In this document: in pieces, positions 17,017 to 25,153 of the stretch
How positions within the stretch are numbered: the stretch's first letter is position 1
Layout of the letters: each line of letters opens with the position of its first letter
Assembly (NCBI GenBank): GCA_902783315.1
Contig: CACZQK010000012.1
Location: 1-46,889, forward strand
Reading direction: 5' to 3'
Source: an uncultured Erysipelotrichaceae bacterium
GTDB lineage: Bacteria; Bacillota_I; Bacilli_A; RF39; UBA660
DNA: 46,889 nucleotides
The notes under the pieces: model-generated
Told to the model about the DNA's origin: nothing
Seen by the model: the letters and a program-made list of their open reading frames with translations, nothing else
Database searches by the model: none
Program-made: the position numbers and the translations under genes

Positions 17017-18144
17017 ATGAAATTTACAATAAAGAAAGATTTATTATTAGAAGCTTTAACTAAAGTATCAAAAGCTATATCTACAAAGAATTTAATACCT
17101 GTATTGGCTGGTATTAAATTTGAACTTAAGAAAAAGAAACTTGTTTTAACAGCGAGTGATAATGATATTACTATTCAAACTATTATAGAAGCTGAAAATG
17201 AAGAGGATTTTAAGATAAATAGTGAAGGTAGTATTATTATTCAGGGAAAATATATTTTAGAAATTGTTCGTAAATTAAGAGATGAATATATTAATATAGA
17301 AGTTATTGATGAATTAAAAATACTTATTTATACAGAAAATAGTGAATTTAATTTAAATGGGATAAGTGAAAGTGAATATCCTAATATAGGACTAGAAGAA
17401 AGTAAAAAGAAAATTGAAGTTAACGTAGGAACTTTAAAAAGTATTGTTTATCAAACAGCATTTGCGTCTTCTAATGAAGAGAGTAAACCTGTTCTTACTG
17501 GTATTAATTTTAATATAGTAGGTAATGTGCTTGAGTGTAATTCAACAGATTCTTATCGATTAGCAAGAAAAATTATTCATTTAGATAAAGCTAGTGAAGA
17601 AAATTATAATATTGTTATACCTAGCCATAATTTAATAGAATGTACAAAGATTTTAACTAATGACGAAGAGATAGTGGAATTACATATTTTTAATAATAAA
17701 ATATTATTTAAGACAGGAAATCTTAAGTTTGAGTCTCGTTTAATTAATGGGACTTATCCAAATACATCGAATTTATTACCCGAAGAATCTTTTCTTGTAA
17801 TTAGTACAAAACTAATGGACTTTTATGATGTGATTGATAGAGTTAGTATTTTAACTAGTGATAAGGAGAAAAATATAGTAACATTAGAAACTTCTGGTGA
17901 TATGCTAATCTTAAAGAGTAGTTCTGTTGAAATTGGTAGAGTAGAGGAAAAAATGGCAATTCAAAAAAATAATGATGAAAATATTAAAATTTCATTTAGT
18001 GCAAAATATATGATGGAAGCTTTAAAAAGCTTTTCAACAGAATTTGTTGATTTACATTTTGTAGGGGAGATTAAACCAATTTTAATTAAATCTATGGAAG
18101 ATGAAAGTCTTACACAGTTAGTTTTACCAATACGAACTTATTAA
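17017..18144 (+). CDS. dnaN: DNA polymerase III sliding clamp (beta subunit)
   Basis: A ring-shaped homodimer that tethers polymerase III to DNA. The 375-residue product has the three-fold beta-clamp pattern: MKFTIKKDLLLEALTKVSKAISTKNLIPVLAGIKFEL at the start, the second-domain SSNEESKPVLTGINFNIVGNVLECNSTDSYRLAR near 149-182, and the C-terminal QLVLPIRTY, which corresponds to the usual LVMPMRL end lining the partner-binding groove. AGAAGGA precedes the ATG. A terminator follows directly, so the dnaA-dnaN unit appears to end here instead of running into recF. Confidence 0.98.
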   Translation: MKFTIKKDLLLEALTKVSKAISTKNLIPVLAGIKFELKKKKLVLTASDNDITIQTIIEAENEEDFKINSEGSIIIQGKYILEIVRKLRDEYINIEVIDELKILIYTENSEFNLNGISESEYPNIGLEESKKKIEVNVGTLKSIVYQTAFASSNEESKPVLTGINFNIVGNVLECNSTDSYRLARKIIHLDKASEENYNIVIPSHNLIECTKILTNDEEIVELHIFNNKILFKTGNLKFESRLINGTYPNTSNLLPEESFLVISTKLMDFYDVIDRVSILTSDKEKNIVTLETSGDMLILKSSSVEIGRVEEKMAIQKNNDENIKISFSAKYMMEALKSFSTEFVDLHFVGEIKPILIKSMEDESLTQLVLPIRTY

Positions 18145-18179
18145 AAAGTGAAAAAAATAAAAAAGTTTTCACTTTTTTT
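18143..18179 (+). terminator. Intrinsic terminator after dnaN
   Basis: AAAAGTGAAAA and TTTTCACTTTT form an 11-bp stem followed by further T residues. It overlaps the dnaN stop codon and separates dnaN from comK. Confidence 0.85.
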
Positions 18180-18231
18180 GTGGATTATTATTTTTTTTGC
18201 GTAATATATTAATAGAACAATAAAAATGTTG

Positions 18232-18255
18232 AAAAGTCTACAAAATATGACTTTT
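18232..18255. promoter_or_regulatory. Inverted repeat upstream of comK, possible operator
   Basis: AAAAGTC at 18232-18238 and its exact reverse complement GACTTTT at 18249-18255, separated by 10 bp, about 65 bp upstream of comK and just upstream of the probable -10 (TGTTATAAG, 18271-18279). The A-run/T-run character recalls the AAAA-N5-TTTT half-box bound by ComK in B. subtilis, but the spacing differs. Autoregulation is a guess. Confidence 0.4.
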
Positions 18256-18285
18256 TTAGACAAAATAATATGTTATAAGTTAATT

Positions 18286-18305
18286 GAAAACCAATTCTGG
18301 TTTTC
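18286..18305 (+). promoter_or_regulatory. Hairpin at the 5' end of the comK message
   Basis: GAAAACCA, loop ATTC and TGGTTTTC form a perfect 8-bp stem with a 4-base loop, one base before the AAGGGGG ribosome binding site region. With the -10 at 18274-18279 transcription would start near 18286, placing this hairpin at the very 5' end of the mRNA. It could stabilise the message, limit ribosome access, or be a palindromic operator. Confidence 0.5.
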
Positions 18306-18317
18306 TAAGGGGGAAAT

Positions 18318-18770
18318 ATGATAATGAAATATGAAGTTAGTAAAGGTACATTGGCTATTGTACCAAATGAAGAAATGAATAGCTTAGTTTATGAAGATGA
18401 ACAGCGATATCTGATACAAGATTCTCCATTTCATATTATGGAAGAAAGTTGTAAATATTTTGGTAGTACTTATGAAGGAAGAAAAAATGGTGCTCGTGAA
18501 ATTTTAGGTGCTGAATATAAGGTTCCAATTGTAGTAGAAGACTCCGATAATTTAATTGTCTTTCCAACAACGTCTCCTCAAGCCGATGATTGTGTATGGA
18601 TATCTTTAAAAAGAGTAAAGAAAATTGAAAAAATTGATAATAATACTACAAAAGTTATTTTTGATAATAACTTAGAACTTATTGTAGATTGTTCTTATAG
18701 AACGATGGAAAATCAATTATCTAGAGCTTCTAGGTTAGATTTAATATTACGCAACCATAAAAATAGTTAA
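18318..18770 (+). CDS. comK: ComK-family competence transcription factor, short form
   Basis: Resembles ComK, the master activator of competence genes in B. subtilis. Conserved blocks in order are YEVSKGTLAIVP (5-16), SPFHIMEESCKYFGSTYEGRKNGAREIL (36-63; compare B. subtilis SCRFFGSSYAGRKAG), KVPIVVEDSDNLIVFPTTSPQADDCVWISLKRVKKIE (68-104) and SYRTMENQLSRASRLDLIL (126-144). At 150 residues it stops about 40 short of B. subtilis ComK (192 aa) and lacks the FMLYPK region that MecA recognises for ClpCP proteolysis. GGGGGA lies about five bases before the first ATG; an ATG at 18324 is also possible. It replaces yaaA between dnaN and recF and is flanked by terminators. Family assignment is firm from motifs; a role in competence here is inference. 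Confidence 0.85.
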   Translation: MIMKYEVSKGTLAIVPNEEMNSLVYEDEQRYLIQDSPFHIMEESCKYFGSTYEGRKNGAREILGAEYKVPIVVEDSDNLIVFPTTSPQADDCVWISLKRVKKIEKIDNNTTKVIFDNNLELIVDCSYRTMENQLSRASRLDLILRNHKNS

Positions 18771-18784
18771 ATTTAACTATTTTT
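18759..18784 (+). terminator. Terminator after comK
   Basis: A perfect 26-bp palindrome (13-bp arms, centre between 18771 and 18772) overlaps the comK stop codon and is followed by TTTTGTGTTTTTTT. Its symmetric A/T ends mean it could work in both directions. Confidence 0.7.
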
Positions 18785-18805
18785 GTGTTTTTTTAGGCTT
18801 TTTTA

Positions 18806-18814
18806 TGCTATAAT
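18806..18814 (+). promoter_or_regulatory. Extended -10 promoter of recF-gyrB-gyrA
   Basis: TGCTATAAT (TGnTATAAT) with no clear -35, about 75 bp before recF. It would start a leader near 18821 that contains the small frame at 18860-18886. Confidence 0.7.
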
Positions 18815-18859
18815 ATCCTTATGTGTATAGGAATACTGTATTAGGGGATAGGTGATTAT

Positions 18860-18886
18860 ATGAGTCTTTTTTATGGTTTAAAATGA
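18860..18886 (+). CDS. Eight-codon leader peptide overlapping the recF start
   Basis: The frame encodes MSLFYGLK and its TGA overlaps the recF ATG (ATGA). It has a good ribosome binding site, AGGTGA about six bases upstream, whereas recF itself has no Shine-Dalgarno sequence in the expected place. The arrangement fits translational coupling: ribosomes that finish the leader would restart on recF. It stands where yaaA (S4 protein) sits in B. subtilis, but shows no resemblance to it. The frame and overlap are read directly; translation is inferred. Confidence 0.5.
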   Translation: MSLFYGLK

Positions 18887-19995
18887 GAATTAGTAAAATT
18901 TTATTGTATAATTTTAGAAATTATTCTAATATTACTCTTTCTTTAGGAGAAAAGATGAACATATTTGTAGGGGATAATGCTCAGGGAAAGACAAATATAT
19001 TAGAGTCTATTTGTTTTTTGGCTTTGACAAAAAGTCATAGAATAGGAGTTAATCCTAATATTATACAGTTTAATAAAACTAAGTGTAAGTTAGCAGGAGT
19101 AGTGAAAAAAGATAGAATTGTATCTAAATTAGAAATAGAAATGACAAGTGATTATAAAAAATTACGAGTTAATAAAAATGAAATAAGAAAAGTTGCTGAT
19201 TATATTTCTTATTTAAATGTCATTATATTTACTCCTGATGATTTGGAGATAGTTAAAGGCTCTCCTAGTATTCGAAGAAATTTATTAAATATTCAGTTAT
19301 CTCAGATATCAAAGGAATATTTGAAATATTATAATGAATATAATAAATTATTAAAAATGAGAAATGAATATTTGAAAATTCTTTTTAATAATAATATTGC
19401 TGATAAAACATATTTAGATATTATTACTGATAAATTAATAGAAAAAGCTATATTAATTTATCAAAAAAGAAAAAATTATATTGATTATGTTAATCTCTAT
19501 ATTGATAATTTTTATTCTAATATTTCTGGAAATAGTGGCATTAGAGTTCATTATATAACGAATGTTGATTTAGAGGATTACGATAATGAAACGATTCAGA
19601 AGAAGATGAAGCATATTTTTAAAAAGAATTACAAGAAAGAACTTAATTACGGTATGACACTATATGGTCCTCATAGGGATGATTTTTATTTTGAATACGA
19701 AAATTATGATTTGAAATATTATGGGTCTCAAGGACAACAAAAATTGGCTATTTTATCTTTTAAATTATCTGAAATTGGTATATTTAAAGAATTTTGTGGA
19801 ACTGAACCAGTCCTACTATTAGATGATATATTTAGTGAATTGGATATTAAAAAGAGAAATAGATTATTAAAAATTATTAGTGGAAATAATATTCAGAGTA
19901 TTATTACTACTACTGATTTAAGAAATATCAATAAAAAATATGTTGAAGAAGCTTATGTTTTTCATGTTAAAAATGGCAATATAGAAAGAAAGTAG
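18883..19995 (+). CDS. recF: DNA replication and repair protein RecF
   Basis: An SMC-like ATPase that helps RecO and RecR load RecA at gapped DNA. The 370-residue protein has LYNFRNYSN at the start, Walker [15 protein letters not shown] near 28-41, the [15 protein letters not shown] segment, the ABC signature [18 protein letters not shown] near 281-298 and Walker [13 protein letters not shown] near 307-318. Length is typical. The start codon overlaps the stop of a small leader frame and has no ribosome binding site of its own. gyrB follows after eight bases, making a recF-gyrB-gyrA operon. Confidence 0.97.
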   Translation: MRISKILLYNFRNYSNITLSLGEKMNIFVGDNAQGKTNILESICFLALTKSHRIGVNPNIIQFNKTKCKLAGVVKKDRIVSKLEIEMTSDYKKLRVNKNEIRKVADYISYLNVIIFTPDDLEIVKGSPSIRRNLLNIQLSQISKEYLKYYNEYNKLLKMRNEYLKILFNNNIADKTYLDIITDKLIEKAILIYQKRKNYIDYVNLYIDNFYSNISGNSGIRVHYITNVDLEDYDNETIQKKMKHIFKKNYKKELNYGMTLYGPHRDDFYFEYENYDLKYYGSQGQQKLAILSFKLSEIGIFKEFCGTEPVLLLDDIFSELDIKKRNRLLKIISGNNIQSIITTTDLRNINKKYVEEAYVFHVKNGNIERK

Positions 19996-20003
19996 GTAGT
20001 AAA

Positions 20004-21932
20004 ATGGAAGAAGAAAAAGTTGAAAATGAATATAATTCCTCAGCAATTCAAGTTTTAGAGGGGTTAGAAGCTGTTCGTAAGCGTCCTGGAATGTATATTG
20101 GAACTACAAGTTCTCGTGGATTGCATCATTTAGTTTGGGAAATTGTTGATAATGCTATTGACGAGGCTTTAGCAGGCTATTGTACTCATATAGAGGTTAC
20201 TGTTTGTAAGGATAACAGTATTATTGTTAAAGATGATGGTCGTGGAATTCCTGTTGATATTCATCCAAAAACAGGAAAAAGTACAGTAGAGACTGTTTAT
20301 ACAGTATTGCATGCTGGTGGAAAGTTTGGTGGTGGCGGATATAAAGTATCTGGTGGTCTTCACGGTGTTGGGGCTAGTGTTGTTAATGCTTTATCAGATT
20401 GGTTAGAAGTTAAAGTTTACAAAAATGGTAATGTGTATTATCAAAGATTTAGTAATGGAGGTCATCCTGATAGTGAATTAACTATTATTGATCATTGTGA
20501 TGAAAATAGGACTGGTACTACGGTTCATTTTTTGCCAGATGATGGTATTTTTACTGAAACAACTGTTTATGATTATGAAATTTTAAAAAAGAGATTAAAG
20601 GAATTAGCTTTTTTAAATAAAGGACTTCGAATTTCTTTATTTGATGATCGTGAAGCAGATAAAAAAGATTCTTTTTGTTATGAAGGTGGTCTTGTAGAAT
20701 ATGTTGAAATGCTTAATAAAAATAAGGCTCCTATTCATGAAACAATTGTTGATGTAGCTGGAAAAGAAAAGGATATTAGTATCGAAGTAGCTTTGCAATA
20801 TAATGAAACTTACAATGAAAGTATTTATTCTTTTGTTAATAATATTACTACTCCTGAAGGTGGTACTCATGAGGATGGTGTAAGACGTGCACTAACAAGA
20901 ATTTTAAATAAGTATGCAACTACGAATAATATTTTAAAAGAAAAAGATGATCCTTTGTCTGGTGAAGATGTACGTGAAGGAATTACTATGATTATTTCTT
21001 GTAAGCATCCTAATCCTCAATTTGAAGGCCAAACAAAGACAAAACTTGGGAATAGTGAAGTAAGAGGTATTGCGGATAAAATATTTGCTGAAGCTTTTGA
21101 AAGATTTTTAATGGAAAATCCTGATCAAGCTAGAATTATATTAGATAAGGCTATGACAGCTAGTAGGGCAAGAGTTGCTGCTAAAAAGGCTCGTGAATTA
21201 ACTCGTCGTAAAGGTGATTTAGATATTATTAATTCTTTTGGTAAATTATCTGATTGTAAGAGTAAGGATGCTACAGTATCTGAGATATTCTTGGTTGAGG
21301 GTGATTCTGCTGGAGGATCTGCTATAAAAGGAAGAGATTCTATGACACAGGCAATTCTTCCTTTGAGAGGAAAAATTCTAAATGTTGAAAAGGCTAGGCT
21401 TGATAGGGCTTTAGGTAATGAAGAAATACGTACTATTATTACTGCTTTTGGTACAGGAATCGGTGAAGAATTTGATTTAAGTAAGTTAAGGTATCATAAA
21501 ATTATTATTATGACAGATGCAGATGTTGATGGTAGTCATATTCGTGTACTATTATTAACGTTATTTTATCGCTTTTTCCGTCCAATTGTGGAAGCCGGAC
21601 ATGTTTATGCAGCTCAACCACCACTATTTTGTATAAAGCATGGAAAAACTATTAAATACGTTTTAAATGAAGAAGAGCGGGATGAATATTTGTCTGGATT
21701 ATCTACTAATACAAAGTATGAAATAACTCGTATGAAAGGTTTAGGAGAGATGGATGCTGAAGAATTATGCGAAACAACTATGGATATTAAATCTCGAATT
21801 TTAAGACAAATTACGGTTGATGATGCTATTGCTGCTGATGAGGTGTTTTCTAAATTAATGGGTGAGGAAGTTGAGCCTCGTCGTGAATTTATAGAAACAA
21901 ATGCTACATATGTAGAAAATTTGGATATTTAG
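20004..21932 (+). CDS. gyrB: DNA gyrase subunit B
   Basis: The ATPase subunit of the type II topoisomerase that introduces negative supercoils; target of novobiocin. The 642-residue product has the GHKL ATP-binding features [37 protein letters not shown] and [26 protein letters not shown]. The transducer domain and TOPRIM domain follow (EGDSAGGSA near 430-438; [10 protein letters not shown] near 504-513). The C-terminus ends [15 protein letters not shown], close to the gyrase EENALYVRNLDI consensus, and the adjacent subunit has a GyrA box, so this is gyrase rather than topoisomerase IV. AGTAGGT precedes the ATG. Confidence 0.98.
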   Translation: MEEEKVENEYNSSAIQVLEGLEAVRKRPGMYIGTTSSRGLHHLVWEIVDNAIDEALAGYCTHIEVTVCKDNSIIVKDDGRGIPVDIHPKTGKSTVETVYTVLHAGGKFGGGGYKVSGGLHGVGASVVNALSDWLEVKVYKNGNVYYQRFSNGGHPDSELTIIDHCDENRTGTTVHFLPDDGIFTETTVYDYEILKKRLKELAFLNKGLRISLFDDREADKKDSFCYEGGLVEYVEMLNKNKAPIHETIVDVAGKEKDISIEVALQYNETYNESIYSFVNNITTPEGGTHEDGVRRALTRILNKYATTNNILKEKDDPLSGEDVREGITMIISCKHPNPQFEGQTKTKLGNSEVRGIADKIFAEAFERFLMENPDQARIILDKAMTASRARVAAKKARELTRRKGDLDIINSFGKLSDCKSKDATVSEIFLVEGDSAGGSAIKGRDSMTQAILPLRGKILNVEKARLDRALGNEEIRTIITAFGTGIGEEFDLSKLRYHKIIIMTDADVDGSHIRVLLLTLFYRFFRPIVEAGHVYAAQPPLFCIKHGKTIKYVLNEEERDEYLSGLSTNTKYEITRMKGLGEMDAEELCETTMDIKSRILRQITVDDAIAADEVFSKLMGEEVEPRREFIETNATYVENLDI

Positions 21933-21943
21933 GAGGTTTATAA

Positions 21944-24424
21944 ATGGATAGATTAGAAAAGAACAATATTGTTAAGGAAGTTCAAGATTCTTTTTTAGAA
22001 TATTCGATGAGTGTTATTGTTGCTCGGGCACTTCCTGATTTAAGAGATGGTTTAAAGCCTGTTCATAGACGTATTTTGTATTCTATGTTTGAATCTGGTT
22101 ATACGCCTGATAAGCCTCACAAAAAGAGTGCTAGAATTGTCGGAGATGTTATGGGTAAATATCACCCACATGGAGATTCTTCTATTTATGATGCTATGGT
22201 AAGAATGGCGCAAGATTTTTCTTATCGTTATATGTTGGTTGATGGACATGGTAATTTTGGTAATATTGAAGGTTATGGTGCAGCTGCGATGCGTTATACG
22301 GAGTCAAGATTATCTAAGATTTCTTTGGAATTACTTCGTAACATTAATAAGAATACTGTTAATTTTATTCCAAATTTTGATGAAAGTGAAAGAGAACCTG
22401 AAGTTTTACCTTCTAGATTTCCTAATATTTTGGTAAACGGAACAACTGGTATTGCTGTTGGAATGGCAACGAATATTCCTCCTCATAATTTAGGTGAGGT
22501 AATTGATGGTTGTGTTGCTTATATTGATAATCATGATATTGAACTTGATGAATTAATGAATTATATAAAAGGGCCTGATTTTCCTACAGGAGCGACAATA
22601 CTTGGAAATAGTGGAATTCGTAAGGCTTATGAAACTGGTAGAGGAAGTATTACTATTCGCAGTAAGGCTAGAATTGAAGAAGAAAACGGAAAACAACAAA
22701 TTATTATTGATGAAGTTCCTTATGGAGTAAATACTTTAGAATTAAAAAATAAAGTTGCTGAACTTGTTCACAATAAAACAATTGAAGGTATTGCAGATTA
22801 TCATTCTGATTTAAAGGATGGAATCCGAATAACAATTACTTTAAAAAGAGATGCTAATGCTCCTGTCGTTTTAAATAAGCTTTATAAACATACACAACTT
22901 CAAACGACTTATGGAATTATTTTCTTAATGTTGGATCAAGGTGTTCCCAAGACTCTTAGTTTGAAGGAAATAATTTCTAAGTATATTGATTATCAAAGGG
23001 AAGTCATTATAAGACGTACTCAATTTGATTTGGATGTTGCAGAAAAAAGAGTTCATATTTTGGAAGGTTTAAAAATAGCTTTAGATAATATCGATGCTGT
23101 TATTAAGTTAATTCGTGGTTCTAATTCTGATGAAGAAGCTAGAAATGGTTTAATGAATAACTTTAAGTTATCTGAAATTCAAGCTAATGCAATTTTAGAG
23201 ATGAGATTACGTCGTTTAACGGGATTAGAAAGAGAGAAAATAGAAAATGAGTTAAATGATTTACTAAAGTTAATTCAAGAGTTAAAAGACATTTTAGCTA
23301 GTGATCAGAAGATATTAGAAGTAATTAAGAATGAATTATTAGAAATTAAACAGAAATATGGTGATGAAAGACGTACTAATATTGATATGACAGCAATTGA
23401 ATATATTGAAGACGAGTCTTTAATACCTGAAGAAGATATTATTATTAATTTAACGAAAAAAGGATATATAAAGAGAATAAAAACAAACACTTATAAGACA
23501 CAAAATCGTGGGGGTGTAGGTATTAAAGGTATGTCTACTAACGAGGAAGATTTTGTTGAGCATTTAATATCTATGAATACACATGATTATGTATTATTCT
23601 TCTCTAATAGGGGAAGAGTATATAGAATGAAAGGATATGAAGTTCCAGAGTTTTCTAGACAGTCTAAGGGGTTACCAGTTGTTAATTTATTACCTTTAGA
23701 GAAAAATGAGAACATAAGTTCGATAGTAAGTATAAAACGTGATGATGATTCAATTAAATATTTAATGTTTGCAACAAAAAATGGAGTTGTTAAAAGAACT
23801 CCTATAGAAGAATTTGATAATATCCGTAAAGGTGGAAAAATTGCTATTATATTAAAAGAAAATGACGAATTAATAAGTGTAAAAAGCACTTGTGGAAAAA
23901 ATGAAATAGTAATTGGGGCAAGCAATGGGAGACTTGTTAGGTTTAATGAGGAAGAAGTTAGATCTATGGGTCGAAATACTTCTGGAGTTAAAGGAATGGA
24001 GTTAGATGGAGCTATTGTTGTTGGTGCAGAAGTTGTGGAAAGTGGGCATTTAGTATTAATTGTTACTGAAAATGGCTATGGAAAGAAAACAATAGTTGAT
24101 GAATATCGTTTAACTCATAGGGGAAGTAAAGGTGTAAAAGCTTTAAATGTTACTGAGAAAAATGGTATGATGGCTTCTTTAAAATGTCTTAATCCAGATG
24201 ATCATTTAGATTTAATGATTATTACGGATAGTGGTATTATTATTAAGCTACCTTTGGAGCAAGTATCTGTATTGAAAAGAGCTACTCAAGGAGTTCGTCT
24301 AATTAATTTAAAAGATAATCAAAAAGTTTCTACTGTAGCTTTGGTGGAAAAAGAAGTTGAAAATGAAAATAAAACATCTTTTGAAGATAGTACGGTTGAT
24401 GTAGAAGAAAATCAAGTTGATTAA
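21944..24424 (+). CDS. gyrA: DNA gyrase subunit A
   Basis: The DNA-cleaving subunit; its catalytic tyrosine lies in [10 protein letters not shown] near residue 119. The winged-helix quinolone region reads [20 protein letters not shown] near 76-95, with Ser and Asp at the positions equivalent to E. coli Ser83 and Asp87, the residues normal in sensitive strains. The C-terminal beta-pinwheel contains a GyrA box (QNRGGVG near 522-528), the mark of gyrase. The 826-residue length is typical, and the acidic tail ends [15 protein letters not shown] lies upstream. A strong terminator follows. Confidence 0.98.
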   Translation: MDRLEKNNIVKEVQDSFLEYSMSVIVARALPDLRDGLKPVHRRILYSMFESGYTPDKPHKKSARIVGDVMGKYHPHGDSSIYDAMVRMAQDFSYRYMLVDGHGNFGNIEGYGAAAMRYTESRLSKISLELLRNINKNTVNFIPNFDESEREPEVLPSRFPNILVNGTTGIAVGMATNIPPHNLGEVIDGCVAYIDNHDIELDELMNYIKGPDFPTGATILGNSGIRKAYETGRGSITIRSKARIEEENGKQQIIIDEVPYGVNTLELKNKVAELVHNKTIEGIADYHSDLKDGIRITITLKRDANAPVVLNKLYKHTQLQTTYGIIFLMLDQGVPKTLSLKEIISKYIDYQREVIIRRTQFDLDVAEKRVHILEGLKIALDNIDAVIKLIRGSNSDEEARNGLMNNFKLSEIQANAILEMRLRRLTGLEREKIENELNDLLKLIQELKDILASDQKILEVIKNELLEIKQKYGDERRTNIDMTAIEYIEDESLIPEEDIIINLTKKGYIKRIKTNTYKTQNRGGVGIKGMSTNEEDFVEHLISMNTHDYVLFFSNRGRVYRMKGYEVPEFSRQSKGLPVVNLLPLEKNENISSIVSIKRDDDSIKYLMFATKNGVVKRTPIEEFDNIRKGGKIAIILKENDELISVKSTCGKNEIVIGASNGRLVRFNEEEVRSMGRNTSGVKGMELDGAIVVGAEVVESGHLVLIVTENGYGKKTIVDEYRLTHRGSKGVKALNVTEKNGMMASLKCLNPDDHLDLMIITDSGIIIKLPLEQVSVLKRATQGVRLINLKDNQKVSTVALVEKEVENENKTSFEDSTVDVEENQVD

Positions 24425-24442
24425 TTTATTGAAAATATTAAT

Positions 24443-24479
24443 AAAACCCTAATTAAGTTTTACGCTTAATTGGGGTTTT
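24443..24479 (+). terminator. Intrinsic terminator after gyrA
   Basis: AAAACCCTAATTAAG and CTTAATTGGGGTTTT pair over about 15 bp with one mismatch-like position and a seven-base loop, followed by T/A. It closes the recF-gyrB-gyrA operon. Confidence 0.85.
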
Positions 24480-24656
24480 ATAATTAAATTTAAAATTTGA
24501 ACATTATTTATTATTAATATTATTTTAAAATATATTATCAGTAAAATTTTAAGTTTTGTTCCAATTATTTACATTAAAGTTTATATATAGCTTCAAACGT
24601 GTAGGCTGTGGAAAAAATTATTTCATATATTCTTTTTATTATTTATCTTATCAAAA

Positions 24657-24672
24657 TATTTCCCGGGAAATA
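24657..24672. promoter_or_regulatory. Noc binding site 1 (NBS)
   Basis: TATTTCCCGGGAAATA, a perfect 16-bp palindrome identical to the established NBS consensus. Confidence 0.85.
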
Positions 24673-24691
24673 ATTTAACAGAAATAGTTGA

Positions 24692-24707
24692 TGCTTCACG
24701 TGAAACG
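24692..24707. promoter_or_regulatory. parS site 1
   Basis: TGCTTCACGTGAAACG; differs from the parS consensus TGTTTCACGTGAAACA at two positions. Confidence 0.8.
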
Positions 24708-24758
24708 TAATAAGTTTTAATAATTTTTGTTTTTTATATGAACTATAGCATATCAGAA

Positions 24759-24774
24759 TATTTCCCGGGAAATA
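24759..24774. promoter_or_regulatory. Noc binding site 2 (NBS)
   Basis: TATTTCCCGGGAAATA, perfect match, exactly 102 bp after site 1. Confidence 0.85.
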
Positions 24775-24793
24775 ATTTAACAGAAACAGTTGA

Positions 24794-24809
24794 TGTTTCA
24801 CGTGAAACG
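24794..24809. promoter_or_regulatory. parS site 2
   Basis: TGTTTCACGTGAAACG; one mismatch (the last base) to the parS consensus, 102 bp after parS 1. Confidence 0.87.
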
Positions 24810-24860
24810 TAATAAGTTTTAATAATTTTTGTTTTTTATATGAACTATAGCATATCAAAA

Positions 24861-24876
24861 TATTTCCTGGGAAATA
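24861..24876. promoter_or_regulatory. Noc binding site 3 (NBS, one mismatch)
   Basis: TATTTCCTGGGAAATA; the central CCCGGG reads CCTGGG, breaking the palindrome at one position. Confidence 0.75.
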
Positions 24877-24895
24877 ATTTAACAGAAATAGTTGA

Positions 24896-24911
24896 TGTTT
24901 CACGTGAAACG
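24896..24911. promoter_or_regulatory. parS site 3
   Basis: TGTTTCACGTGAAACG; one mismatch to the parS consensus, 102 bp after parS 2. Confidence 0.87.
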
Positions 24912-24955
24912 TAATAAGTTTTAATAATTTTTGTTTTTTATATGAATTATAGCAT

Positions 24956-24985
24956 ATCAAAATATTTCCCGGGAAATATTTTGAT
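24956..24985. promoter_or_regulatory. Noc binding site 4 inside a 30-bp perfect palindrome
   Basis: The NBS TATTTCCCGGGAAATA at 24963-24978 is extended on both sides into a perfect 30-bp palindrome (15-bp arms, centre between 24970 and 24971). It is the last element of the array. Confidence 0.85.
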
Positions 24986-24986
24986 G

Positions 24987-25027
24987 ACATTTATTAAAAA
25001 AATATGCTGTTATTTTTTAATAAATGT
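24987..25027. terminator. Inverted repeat between the array and the SRP RNA gene
   Basis: ACATTTATTAAAAAA (24987-25001) and its exact reverse complement (25013-25027) enclose an 11-base loop. With A-runs and T-runs in the arms but no long T tail, it could be a weak bidirectional terminator or a boundary that insulates the array. It touches the -35 of the SRP RNA promoter. Confidence 0.45.
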
Positions 25028-25055
25028 TTACTTTTTTATTTATTTATATTAAAAT
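25027..25055 (+). promoter_or_regulatory. Promoter of the SRP RNA gene
   Basis: TTTACT (25027-25032), 17-bp spacer, TAAAAT (25050-25055). The first base of the predicted RNA, G25062, lies seven bases downstream, the normal distance. Confidence 0.65.
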
Positions 25056-25061
25056 AAGCTT

Positions 25062-25137
25062 GTGCAATGAAAGTGATTGAAATAGGTCAGGATTGGAAAA
25101 TAGCAGCCTTAAAATCCTCCTTTCATGTGCACTTTTT
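25062..25137 (+). ncRNA. ffs: Small signal recognition particle RNA (4.5S type)
   Basis: The conserved SRP RNA apical domain is present: GGTCAGG at 25085-25091, GGAAAA at 25095-25100 and AGCAGCC at 25102-25108, the Ffh-binding internal loops and GGAA tetraloop region. The ends GTGCAATGAAAG (25062-25073) and CTTTCATGTGCAC (25120-25132) pair with one bulge and close the hairpin, followed by TTTTT as terminator. At about 71-76 nt this is a minimal RNA without the Alu domain of B. subtilis scRNA (about 270 nt). B. subtilis has this gene between tadA and dnaX; here it comes before tadA. The 178-residue reading frame that starts at 25067 would begin inside this RNA, so the tadA start is placed downstream. 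Confidence 0.9.
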
Positions 25138-25153
25138 CTTTTTTGGAGGAATT

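Larger units (their letters stand above)
24650..24985. repeat. 102-bp tandem repeat array with alternating Noc and ParB binding sites
   Basis: About 3.3 units with an exact 102-bp period. Each unit contains a TATTTCCCGGGAAATA element followed 35 bp later (centre to centre) by a TTCACGTGAAAC element, then 67 bp to the next NBS. The sequence between sites is also nearly identical between units. The order is NBS-parS-NBS-parS-NBS-parS-NBS. The palindromes match the published B. subtilis Noc site (NBS) and ParB site (parS). The window also codes for both proteins. The preceding gene-free stretch 24480-24649 is AT-rich and shows only one DnaA-box-like TGTGGAAAA (24607-24615). A 115-residue reading frame across the array is an artefact of the repeat. 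Confidence 0.93.

Noticed and set aside
24650-24985. CRISPR array
   Set aside because: The inter-site sequences are repeated with the sites at a fixed 102-bp period, not unique spacers, and no cas genes are present.
24643-24990. A 115-residue minus-strand reading frame made of repeated NYFPGNILICYSSYKKQ-like units
   Set aside because: It arises because 102 is a multiple of three, so the DNA repeat stays in frame. The repeat is explained by alternating NBS and parS palindromes. There is no ribosome binding site and no sign of protein-level selection.
25067-25153. Possible longer N-terminus of TadA starting at 25067
   Set aside because: This start lies inside the predicted SRP RNA and the extension has no counterpart in TadA. 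GGAGG precedes the ATG at 25154.
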